From Actinomycetes bacterium (GTDB lineage Bacteria > Actinomycetota > Acidimicrobiia > Acidimicrobiales > JAMCPL01): a DNA stretch of 11,684 bases. The notes under the pieces are model-generated. The model saw only the letters and a list, made by a program, of their open reading frames with translations. It was not told where the DNA came from and ran no database searches. Position numbers and translations under genes: made by a program. Each line of letters starts with the position of its first letter. Position 1 is the stretch's first letter. The stretch spans positions 1 to 11,684 of the forward strand of contig JAJZWK010000046.1 in the NCBI GenBank assembly GCA_021846725.1, given 5' to 3'. Below, piece by piece: positions 1 to 5,584 of this stretch.

Positions 1-34
1 ACCTTCTAAATATCTGAAGTGCCCACAAAGAGAG

Positions 35-105
35 AGCGGGCGACGGGAATCGAACCCGCGCCGTCAGCTTGGGAAGCTGGAGTTCTACCATTGAACTACG
101 CCCGC
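35..105 (-). tRNA. tRNA-Gly (anticodon CCC)
   Basis: The minus strand folds into a complete 71-nt cloverleaf. It has a 7-bp acceptor stem GCGGGCG/CGCCCGC and a D-arm with stem GTTC/GAAC. The 7-nt anticodon loop TTCCCAA has CCC at positions 34-36, and the T-arm carries the loop TTCGATT. The discriminator base is U, as usual for bacterial tRNA-Gly. CCA is not encoded (CTC follows), so it must be added after transcription. The top pair of the anticodon stem (27-43) is a C-A mismatch; the other four pairs are sound. The tRNA decodes GGG glycine codons. It is divergent from dcd. Confidence 0.95.
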
Positions 106-255
106 ATAGACCCAATTATTATATCATGATTTTGCCCTTGTATATAGGTTGCATCCTAGGTGTTGATGTTTTTATTGTAATACAGCGGATGGAGATCATA
201 AATTTTTTTGCTGTAAACTTCACAAAGGGTGCCAATTCGTACTATCCTGCACAGA
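106..255. other. Intergenic region between tRNA-Gly and dcd
   Basis: This AT-rich spacer separates the divergent tRNA-Gly and dcd. It contains the tRNA -10 box. Toward dcd there is a weak -10-like TACTAT at 240-245, with TTCACA at 219-224 as a possible -35 but only 15 bp of spacing. No Shine-Dalgarno sequence precedes the dcd GTG. If TACTAT is the -10, the dcd transcript would have only a few leader bases. I see no terminator or other gene here. Confidence 0.4.
118..123 (-). promoter_or_regulatory. -10 box of the tRNA-Gly promoter
   Basis: A perfect TATAAT on the minus strand ends 12 nt before the first base of the tRNA. This is a fitting distance for a short 5' leader trimmed by RNase P. 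I see no convincing -35 hexamer at 16-18 bp upstream (the bases there are TA-rich), so only the -10 is called. Confidence 0.5.
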
Positions 256-831
256 GTGATACTTTCAGATCATTCAATTAAGGAGCAGATAGCTGCGGGC
301 AGGATTGTCATAGAGCCATATTCGGAATCGGACGTACAGCCCTCGTCGGTCGACCTGCATGTGGACAGGTATTTCAGGGTTTTTCGCAATCACTCTATGG
401 GGATTATTGATGTGTTCGAGAGCCAGGAGGAGTTGACTGAATTGGTCACTATAGAGGAAGGTAGTGCTCTGATGCTTCATCCTGGGGAGTTCGTTCTTGG
501 TTCCACCTTGGAAAGGGTAGCCTTACCGGATGACCTTGTGGCAAGGCTGGAAGGGAAATCGTCCTTAGGCAGACTGGGATTGTTGATTCATTCTACTGCA
601 GGTTTTGTGGATGCCGGATGGGATGGCCACTTGACTTTGGAGTTATCCAATGTGGCGAATTTGCCTATTACTATCTATCCAGGGATGGCGATAGGGCAGA
701 TAAGTTTCTTGAAGATGACTACAGCAGCGGATAACCCTTACGGCTCGTCGGCTGTCAAATCCAAATACCAGGGACAGTGGGGGCCGACCCCAAGTAGATA
801 CTTCGAAAATCGTGATAAGTCAGATGATTAA
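256..831 (+). CDS. dcd: dCTP deaminase (possibly bifunctional with dUTPase)
   Basis: A 191-residue enzyme of the dUTPase-like trimer fold that deaminates dCTP, feeding dTTP synthesis in the cytoplasm. The family signatures are all present: QPSSVDLHVDRYFRVF (residues 28-43), GKSSLGRLGLLIHSTAGFVD (about 100-119), and TLELSN containing the likely catalytic Glu129. The C-terminal KYQGQWGPTPSR (170-181) closes over the nucleotide. The sequence is closest in memory to the mycobacterial enzyme, which makes dUMP directly from dCTP; bifunctionality is inferred. I chose the GTG at 256 because homologues begin (M)(I/L)LSD. A GTG at 229 would add nine unconserved residues. Neither start has a Shine-Dalgarno site. 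The stop is 39 bp before the Fe-S gene, so the two are probably cotranscribed. Confidence 0.93.
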   Translation: MILSDHSIKEQIAAGRIVIEPYSESDVQPSSVDLHVDRYFRVFRNHSMGIIDVFESQEELTELVTIEEGSALMLHPGEFVLGSTLERVALPDDLVARLEGKSSLGRLGLLIHSTAGFVDAGWDGHLTLELSNVANLPITIYPGMAIGQISFLKMTTAADNPYGSSAVKSKYQGQWGPTPSRYFENRDKSDD

Positions 832-870
832 TTAATAGAGGATGAGCAAGGTGAATGGAGTAATAGCTAT

Positions 871-3012
871 ATGAACGGAATAATTGTTGCTGCACAGTTT
901 GGCGGGCCTATTGTGTTGCGTATGACGATCGGTCTGGTTGTAACGGTTGTGGCTCTTGCAATAGCCGGACGGAGGTTGTTCTTTATAGGGAGGCTTGTTG
1001 CTTCCGGGCAGCCTGATCATGGTCGGCTACAGGATATTCCCAGACGCATTCAGGCTGAGCTTACTGAGGTCATTGGCCAGAGAAAGATGTTCAAACGTCG
1101 TGCGCCTGGTATTGCTCATGCTATGACATTTTGGGGTTTTATCATCCTTCTTTTTACCATCATTGAAGCTTATGGGGACCTGTTCGATAAAAAATTCGCT
1201 ATTCCCCTGATCGGACATACTGCGGTACTAGGATTTCTGGAGGATTTTTTCAGTGTCTCTATTCTTATTGCTCTAGCGGCATTTACTGTAATAAGAATCA
1301 AACAGTCACCGGCTCGCCGCGAGAGGGGATCACGTTTCTATGGATCTCATACGAAGGCGGCGTGGCTCACGCTTTTCATGATAGCTATGGTTATCATTTC
1401 TCTACTTGGTTATCGTGCAGCCCAGACCAATGTCGGAGAATTCCCCTACGGTTGGTGGGCTTTTGCGAGTCACGGTATAGGCAGAGCTTTCTCGGGCTTA
1501 GGTAAAACGGTAAACGGATATCTGGTCACCGGGTTCTTGTTGTTGAATGTTGCGGTCATAATGGCCTTTCTGGTATTTGTGACCTATTCAAAACACCTCC
1601 ATATATTTATGGCTCCTCTGAATGTCATTACCTCCAGACGTCCCAGAGCACTTGGAGCACTGTACTCTACACCCTCCATGGACATGGAAGAGATCAGTGA
1701 AGATACCGTATTTGGGGCGGGACATATTGAGAATTTCAGATGGAAACAATTGTTGGATCTGGTTACCTGTACTGAGTGCGGACGCTGCCAGGCAGTTTGT
1801 CCGGCGTGGAATACCGGTAAGCCCCTTTCTCCCAAGTTGTTAATAATGTCGTTACGCGATAATATGTTTGAGTCCGCTCCTAGGCTGCTTGCCAAGCATG
1901 GTGTCGGCGGTAGTAATGGTAGCAACGATGGCAACGAGAGTAATTCGCAGAGTGGTAGTGGAAACTCTACCTCCGGGACAGAGAGTGGTGAGGATGCCCC
2001 CACGCTTGTACCCGGCACGATAGATCCTGATGTGCTGTGGTCGTGCTTGACCTGTGGAGCGTGCGTAGAAGAGTGTCCGGTGGATATAGAGCACATAGAT
2101 GCAATTGTGGATATGCGCCGTTATGAAGTGCTTATGGAATCGCGCTTTCCTCAAGAGGCAGGATTGATGTTGAGAAATATAGAAAATCAGGGCGATCCCT
2201 GGGGCTTGGGAGGTTCAAAACGTACGGATTGGACATCTGGATTGGATTTCGAGATACCTGTAGTGTCAGATGAGATACCGGACGATATAGAGTACCTTTA
2301 TTGGGTTGGCTGTGCGGGGGCACTGGACGAAAGAGCGCGAAAATCTACTCAGGCAATTGCACGAATGTTACATCAAGCTGGAGTGAAGTTTGCCATATTG
2401 GGTCCTCGCGAATCATGTACCGGAGATCCTGCAAGGAGAATGGGAAACGAGTACCTATTCCAGGAGCAGGCCAAGTCCAATATAGATACGTTACAGAAGG
2501 CCAAAGCAAGAAAGATAGTAGCCTCCTGTCCACATTGCTTTAATTCCATATCTCGTGAATATCCGGCACTTGGTGGTAATTTCGAGGTTATTCATCATAG
2601 CCAGTTACTCGCCAGTCTTGTCAATGAAGGAAGGCTTACTCCCGGTAAGTCGTTTAGTGCAAGTGCAACCTATCACGATCCATGCTATCTGGGTAGGCAT
2701 AATCGCGTCTTTGATGAACCAAGAGACGTTCTCAGTGCCGTACCTGGGGTGAAGCAAATCGAAATGCAACGACACAAGGAACGGAGTTTCTGCTGTGGTG
2801 CTGGCGGAGCCAGGATGTGGATGGAAGAGTCGATAGGAAAACGTGTCAACATGGAAAGAACAGACGAGGCGCTATCCACCGGTGCCGATGTGGTCGTTAC
2901 AGCCTGTCCTTACTGCCTGATTATGATAGACGATGCAGTCAAGGCCAATCAGAAGGAGGACGAGGTCAAGGTGATGGATATTAGCCAGGTCGTAGAGGTC
3001 TCGCTGGATTAG
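871..3012 (+). CDS. etfD: Membrane-bound Fe-S oxidoreductase, EtfD-like (HdrD/GlpC-type CCG domains)
   Basis: A 713-residue protein. The N-terminal part has about five membrane helices (roughly residues 15-38, 84-101, 123-142, 163-182, 217-238). Histidines such as H83, H160, H201 and H242 could bind haem, as in nitrate-reductase-gamma-like domains. Next come two 4Fe-4S motifs: C300-x2-C303-x2-C306-x3-C310-P and C392-x2-C395-x2-C398-x3-C402-P. Two CCG domains follow. The second is canonical (C605, C641-C642, C679-x2-C682). The first is atypical, with SCTG at C516 in place of CC (C481, C516, C553-x2-C556). The arrangement and motifs such as CTECGRCQ.VCPAWNTGKPLSPK match mycobacterial Rv0338c/EtfD, which reoxidises electron-transfer flavoprotein during fatty-acid oxidation. 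The symbol rests on that recollection; ETF genes are not in the window. A Gly/Ser/Asn linker (345-376) separates the two ferredoxin motifs. GGAG at 857-860 precedes the ATG. Electron delivery to quinone is inferred. Confidence 0.85.
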   Translation: MNGIIVAAQFGGPIVLRMTIGLVVTVVALAIAGRRLFFIGRLVASGQPDHGRLQDIPRRIQAELTEVIGQRKMFKRRAPGIAHAMTFWGFIILLFTIIEAYGDLFDKKFAIPLIGHTAVLGFLEDFFSVSILIALAAFTVIRIKQSPARRERGSRFYGSHTKAAWLTLFMIAMVIISLLGYRAAQTNVGEFPYGWWAFASHGIGRAFSGLGKTVNGYLVTGFLLLNVAVIMAFLVFVTYSKHLHIFMAPLNVITSRRPRALGALYSTPSMDMEEISEDTVFGAGHIENFRWKQLLDLVTCTECGRCQAVCPAWNTGKPLSPKLLIMSLRDNMFESAPRLLAKHGVGGSNGSNDGNESNSQSGSGNSTSGTESGEDAPTLVPGTIDPDVLWSCLTCGACVEECPVDIEHIDAIVDMRRYEVLMESRFPQEAGLMLRNIENQGDPWGLGGSKRTDWTSGLDFEIPVVSDEIPDDIEYLYWVGCAGALDERARKSTQAIARMLHQAGVKFAILGPRESCTGDPARRMGNEYLFQEQAKSNIDTLQKAKARKIVASCPHCFNSISREYPALGGNFEVIHHSQLLASLVNEGRLTPGKSFSASATYHDPCYLGRHNRVFDEPRDVLSAVPGVKQIEMQRHKERSFCCGAGGARMWMEESIGKRVNMERTDEALSTGADVVVTACPYCLIMIDDAVKANQKEDEVKVMDISQVVEVSLD

Positions 3013-3125
3013 CGAGTTGTATCGTGAATAACTGTGGGTTTTATCCGGCCAGACATCTTTCCTGACTTGTCGGATGCTCTATGCTCTGCCATTTACAGGA
3101 GGAGTTGGAACAATGACCAGAGCCG
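3013..3125. other. Convergent intergenic gap
   Basis: This short spacer separates the convergent Fe-S gene and the cyclic-nucleotide-binding gene. I see no strong GC-rich hairpin with a T-run on either strand; only a loose ATCCG/CGGAT pairing (3040s to 3070s). It holds an unexpected strong Shine-Dalgarno-like AGGAGGAG at 3097-3104, described separately. Confidence 0.4.
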
Positions 3126-3148
3126 TTAGGAATGGGCAAATGCCTTAG
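3113..3148 (+). other. Orphan ribosome-binding site with an 11-codon ORF
   Basis: AGGAGGAG at 3097-3104 is followed 8 nt later by ATG at 3113. The frame encodes MTRAVRNGQMP and stops at TAG 3146-3148, inside the 3' end of the opposing gene. The ribosome-binding site is as good as any in the window, yet no gene follows. It could be the remnant of a third gene of the dcd operon, a short leader peptide, or chance. I do not call it a real gene. Confidence 0.15.
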
Positions 3149-3563
3149 TATCTGCCTCGCGCAATCTTGTTGCCATAGTAGAGAGCATCTTGGTGGCAAT
3201 TACCGGCATTGCCATTAATATGCCATGGAACTTTCTGTACTCCAGAACCAGCACTTCCATATTTGAACTTGCTATAACGGTTGCCGATCTTGGTTGCTTG
3301 TCGAGTAGGGATAATTCTCCAAAATATTGCCCCGGTCCCAATGTAGCTACACGCCTTCCATTACGAAGTACGTTCGCATAGCCCTCTACTATGAAGAAGA
3401 ATTCGCGTCCGGGAGTTCCCTCTTTGCAGATTACTTTACCACTGGGTATGATAATTTCCTCTACTGCTCTACGTATGGTACGTAACTGTGATGCCGAGCA
3501 TGCCGAAAATAACCATATACTGCCAAGGTCGACTTCCTTAAGGGATAAATTATTTGTTGCCAC
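3126..3563 (-). CDS. Stand-alone cyclic-nucleotide-binding domain protein (Crp-type sensor, no HTH)
   Basis: A 145-residue protein that is almost entirely one cNMP-binding (cap-like) beta-roll domain. The phosphate-binding cassette reads GQYFGELSLLDKQPRSATV (residues 78-96). It retains E83, which contacts the ribose hydroxyl, and R92, which contacts the cyclic phosphate, so cAMP or cGMP binding is plausible. FFFIVEGYANVLRNGRRV (55-72) is the usual strand pair before the cassette. After the final helix (about 105-140) the protein ends, with no winged-helix DNA-binding domain. It cannot be a classical Crp/Fnr regulator and presumably acts through a partner. The start is GTG at 3563, lacking a Shine-Dalgarno site but placed exactly for a leaderless transcript. 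It lies 74 bp downstream of gpmA on the same strand and has its own promoter. Its target is unknown. Confidence 0.85.
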   Translation of the reverse strand: MATNNLSLKEVDLGSIWLFSACSASQLRTIRRAVEEIIIPSGKVICKEGTPGREFFFIVEGYANVLRNGRRVATLGPGQYFGELSLLDKQPRSATVIASSNMEVLVLEYRKFHGILMAMPVIATKMLSTMATRLREADTKAFAHS

Positions 3564-3569
3564 GGGATA

Positions 3570-3598
3570 ATCTTAACTTATTTATTGGGACATGTCAC
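3570..3598 (-). promoter_or_regulatory. Predicted leaderless promoter of the cyclic-nucleotide-binding gene
   Basis: On the minus strand GTGACA (3593-3598, 5 of 6 matches to the -35 consensus) is separated by 17 bp from TAAGAT (3570-3575, 4 of 6 matches to the -10). Six bases then precede the GTG start at 3563. Transcription would begin at or next to the initiation codon, giving a leaderless mRNA. No Shine-Dalgarno sequence is present, which fits. Confidence 0.55.
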
Positions 3599-3637
3599 GT
3601 TATTTGATAGATTTATCGGTTTGTAGCATATAGTGGA

Positions 3638-4387
3638 TCAGCCAACTGTCGTTTGTGCTGCCACGGCACGAGTTGCCTCTTCTATTTTTTTAGGATCTCC
3701 CAGGTAGCCAACCTCTTTTATCTCCAGGTTCTCTTCTAGTATGTACCTTCTTGGTACTCCGGTCGGAATGTCAAGTCCTTCTATGTCCTGGTCGCTTATA
3801 TTCTCCAAGTGCTTCACAAGGGCTCGCAGTGAATTGCCGTGAGCTACTACAAGTACTGAGCGATACAAGTACAGGTCAGTAACGATGGTATCGTAGAAAT
3901 AGGGAAGCATCCGTGAAACTACGTCAGCCAGGCATTCGGTGGCAGGTAGTGCGGATGCAGGCACATGGTGGTAGCGAGGATCGTTTGCCGGATGGCGAGG
4001 ATCGTCTGGTGCAACTGGAGGAGGAGGTGTCGAGTAGCCTCTCCTCCACGCCTTTACCTGCTCTTCTCCATAGATACCTGTAGACTCATGCTTGTTCTTT
4101 CCCTGTAGGTCGCCATAGTGACGTTCGTTTAGTCTCCAGTGCCGGCGTACGGGGATCCAGCATCTGTCCATTGCCTCAAGCGTTATGTTTGCGGTCTTTA
4201 CCGATCTGGTCAGGACTGAGGTATGCAGCATCATGGGCTCAATGCGGTTGTCCTTCATCACCATTCCGGCCGCCGCCGCCTCCTCTTTGCCCTTTTCAGA
4301 TAGATCGACATCTGTCCAGCCGGTAAAGAGATTCTTGGCATTCCAGGTAGATTCTCCGTGCCTGAGAAGAACGAGTTCAAACGTCAT
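3638..4387 (-). CDS. gpmA: 2,3-bisphosphoglycerate-dependent phosphoglycerate mutase
   Basis: A cytoplasmic glycolytic and gluconeogenic enzyme interconverting 3-phosphoglycerate and 2-phosphoglycerate. The 249 residues match the usual length of the family. The histidine-phosphatase motif LLRHGESTWN carries the phospho-accepting H10. R61 in TSVLTRSVKTA, E88 in LNERHYGDLQG and H183 in VVAHGNSLRAL complete the active site. The insert STPPPPVAPDDPRHPANDPRYHHVP (119-143) is the substrate-lid region typical of dPGM. I chose ATG 4387 over ATG 4408. The family starts within a few residues of the RHG motif. In addition, 4408 would lie upstream of the predicted -10 box, so it could not be in the transcript. 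The mRNA appears leaderless. A perfect 22-bp palindrome abuts the -35 box. Confidence 0.95.
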   Translation of the reverse strand: MTFELVLLRHGESTWNAKNLFTGWTDVDLSEKGKEEAAAAGMVMKDNRIEPMMLHTSVLTRSVKTANITLEAMDRCWIPVRRHWRLNERHYGDLQGKNKHESTGIYGEEQVKAWRRGYSTPPPPVAPDDPRHPANDPRYHHVPASALPATECLADVVSRMLPYFYDTIVTDLYLYRSVLVVAHGNSLRALVKHLENISDQDIEGLDIPTGVPRRYILEENLEIKEVGYLGDPKKIEEATRAVAAQTTVG

Positions 4388-4393
4388 TGTAAC

Positions 4394-4422
4394 ATTATAG
4401 AATGTCATGGTTGTATTGACCA
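4394..4422 (-). promoter_or_regulatory. Predicted leaderless promoter of gpmA
   Basis: On the minus strand TGGTCA (4417-4422, 4 of 6 matches to -35) and a perfect TATAAT (4394-4399) are 17 bp apart. Six bases lie between the -10 box and the A of ATG 4387, so transcription should start at the initiation codon. There is no Shine-Dalgarno site. The geometry is the same as that of the downstream cyclic-nucleotide-binding gene. Confidence 0.6.
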
Positions 4423-4444
4423 GACGGGATATACAAATCCCGTC
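4423..4444. promoter_or_regulatory. 22-bp perfect palindrome abutting the gpmA promoter
   Basis: GACGGGAT-N6-ATCCCGTC is a perfect 8-bp inverted repeat with a 6-bp spacer. It ends exactly where the predicted gpmA -35 box begins, and its centre lies about 46 bp upstream of the predicted start site. Its size and spacing resemble a dimeric regulator operator. It also lies between the end of the PH-like gene and gpmA, so it could be an RNA hairpin at the end of that transcript. No T-run follows on the minus strand, which argues against an ordinary intrinsic terminator. Confidence 0.5.
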
Positions 4445-4464
4445 CGCGAGGTCGGGAAGTTGGT

Positions 4465-4522
4465 CGGATTGGATCGGTGACTATCCCGTTGGTAGTACTT
4501 GGGTGCAACCACGCCTATGAGG
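4465..4522 (+). repeat. Diverged intergenic direct repeat, copy A
   Basis: This 58-bp segment aligns with 5186-5244 in the same orientation. The first 15 bases (CGGATTGGATCGGTG) and the last 10 (GCCTATGAGG) are identical. The 28 bp after the first block match at 17 positions, and 10 of the 11 differences there are transitions. A short unalignable stretch with a 1-bp indel precedes the last block. It sits between gpmA and the PH-like gene. Confidence 0.6.
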
Positions 4523-4563
4523 GTGGGAGGATATCATCAAGCAGGTTGTTTCAAATATCGAAA

Positions 4564-4920
4564 TTACTGTGTCAAGTGAGTGGATACAGCAGACACTATT
4601 TCTTCGGGGTTATCACATCCAACGATCCATTCATCATGCGATTCCCCCTTAAGCACGACTCGGATACCCCTTGGGGTATTCCGGTGTACCACAGCAAATA
4701 CCTTTTTATCCTTAGATGACATTGTGCCTACTTCAGTCATTCCGTAGAGTCTTGTACCAAACTTGAATCCATGATCGGCTGGGGCATGTGCATCGTCAAG
4801 GACTTCGACGCTCTGAACAGATGACACCGGAACTCGCAGATTCCCGTGGACTCCCTCTGCTTTCTCTAATCGTGAAAGCTCCAGTACCAAGTTGTTGTCC
4901 TCTATTTTTAGTTCAGCCAT
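4564..4920 (-). CDS. Small conserved PH-like domain protein of unknown function
   Basis: A 118-residue protein with no signal peptide or membrane helix. The pattern of alternating strands ending in a short helix suggests a bacterial PH-like fold. The visible strands are LVLELS, NLRVPVSSVQSVEVL, KVFAVVHR and GIRVVLKG, followed by EWIVGCDNPEEIVSAVSTHL. I recall similar small actinobacterial hypothetical proteins beginning MAEL(R/K)I and ending in a V.DPE motif, but cannot name a function or family number. The ATG at 4920 has a strong AAGGAGGT four bases upstream, unlike gpmA and the cyclic-nucleotide-binding gene on the same strand. The gene is divergent from dnaK and bracketed by two diverged copies of an intergenic repeat. 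Confidence 0.8.
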   Translation of the reverse strand: MAELKIEDNNLVLELSRLEKAEGVHGNLRVPVSSVQSVEVLDDAHAPADHGFKFGTRLYGMTEVGTMSSKDKKVFAVVHRNTPRGIRVVLKGESHDEWIVGCDNPEEIVSAVSTHLTQ

Positions 4921-4956
4921 ATCTACCTCCTTGTTGTAGGTATATATTTTAGTACT

Positions 4957-4986
4957 ATTCTAGTGCGCTTTTTGTGTAGCTGTCAT
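4957..4986 (-). promoter_or_regulatory. Predicted promoter of the PH-like gene
   Basis: On the minus strand ATGACA (4981-4986, 5 of 6 matches) is 18 bp from TAGAAT (4957-4962, 5 of 6 matches). The resulting leader of about 30 nt carries the AAGGAGGT ribosome-binding site just before the ATG. Confidence 0.45.
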
Positions 4987-5000
4987 GTAGCCAGAATGGG

Positions 5001-5018
5001 ACTTGCTAGGTTACAAGT
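5001..5018. promoter_or_regulatory. Short inverted repeat, possible operator
   Basis: ACTTG-N8-CAAGT is an 18-bp dyad about 15 bp upstream of the -35 box of the PH-like gene. The half-site resembles the CTTGA of HAIR elements, but the total span is shorter than the 21 bp of CTTGAGT-N7-ACTCAAG, so I do not call it a HAIR site. Confidence 0.2.
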
Positions 5019-5057
5019 TTCTTATCGTTCCAAGAGTAATGAATTGTGGTTCGTACA

Positions 5058-5090
5058 GTAAGTGGGATATAAGTGGCATATAAGTGGGAT
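5058..5090 (+). repeat. Three tandem 11-bp repeats
   Basis: The unit ATAAGTGGGAT occurs three times head to tail. Unit 1 (5058-5068) starts GT instead of AT, unit 2 (5069-5079) has one G-to-C change, and unit 3 (5080-5090) is exact. An 11-bp period places the copies on nearly the same face of the DNA helix, as is common for clustered regulator sites. The array lies between the divergent PH-like gene and dnaK, about 220 bp upstream of the dnaK -35 box. Confidence 0.6.
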
Positions 5091-5185
5091 AGGTAATAGA
5101 GGCTAATAACCAATTCACCGTGATCTCTGGTATGGACGTTGCCAAGTAGATGGGATGGGCAAGCTATCTCCCTGGAAGAGAGGAG

Positions 5186-5244
5186 CGGATTGGATCGGTG
5201 GTTATTCCACTAGTGAAACTCAGGTGCAGGTTATGCCTATGAGG
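5186..5244 (+). repeat. Diverged intergenic direct repeat, copy B
   Basis: This 59-bp partner of copy A at 4465-4522 has the same orientation, identical end blocks and mostly transition differences between them. Together the two copies bracket the PH-like gene. Confidence 0.6.
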
Positions 5245-5309
5245 AATGGTAGTTCACAATAGCATGAACCTTCACAGTTAAATATTGTTAATTTGTTGTT
5301 CTATAAGTA

Positions 5310-5341
5310 CTTGACAATACCATAGTAAAGTTTGCTATAAT
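5310..5341 (+). promoter_or_regulatory. dnaK operon promoter with a HAIR-like HspR operator
   Basis: CTTGACA-N7-AGTAAAG (5310-5330) has the half-site spacing of the HspR-associated inverted repeat (CTTGAGT-N7-ACTCAAG) and keeps most of its outer positions. The left half contains a perfect -35 TTGACA (5311-5316). The right half falls in the spacer before TATAAT (5336-5341, 19 bp) or the alternative GCTATA (5334-5339, 17 bp). Bound HspR would block RNA polymerase directly. The encoded HspR at 9588-9959 makes this reading likely. Transcription would start near 5348. Confidence 0.6.
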
Positions 5342-5452
5342 AATAACAGTCAAATATGTTGTGGAAGTTGATTGTGTATATGTTATATGCTAGTGTAGTG
5401 TTTCGTAGAATAGCGTGATGTCATTCAGTAAGTAAATGGTGTCATATGGCAA

Positions 5453-5503
<51 letters not shown>

Positions 5504-5584
5504 GTTAGTAGCAACTAGGTTGTAGGCGATCAACAGACCATAGATTTGTAGTAAAGATAGACAAATAGAAATGGAGGATAGATA

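Noticed and set aside
229..255. GTG 229 as the dcd start
   Set aside because: Homologues start at the (M)(I/L)LSD motif encoded from 256; the extra nine residues have no counterpart.
1584..2096. Long minus-strand ORF (170 codons) opposite the Fe-S gene
   Set aside because: It lies wholly inside a well-supported gene, has no family motif, and its Ser/Leu/Pro-rich composition is the mirror of the Gly/Ser-coding linker.
4388..4408. ATG 4408 as the gpmA start
   Set aside because: It would add seven unconserved residues, lies upstream of the TATAAT box, and has no Shine-Dalgarno sequence.
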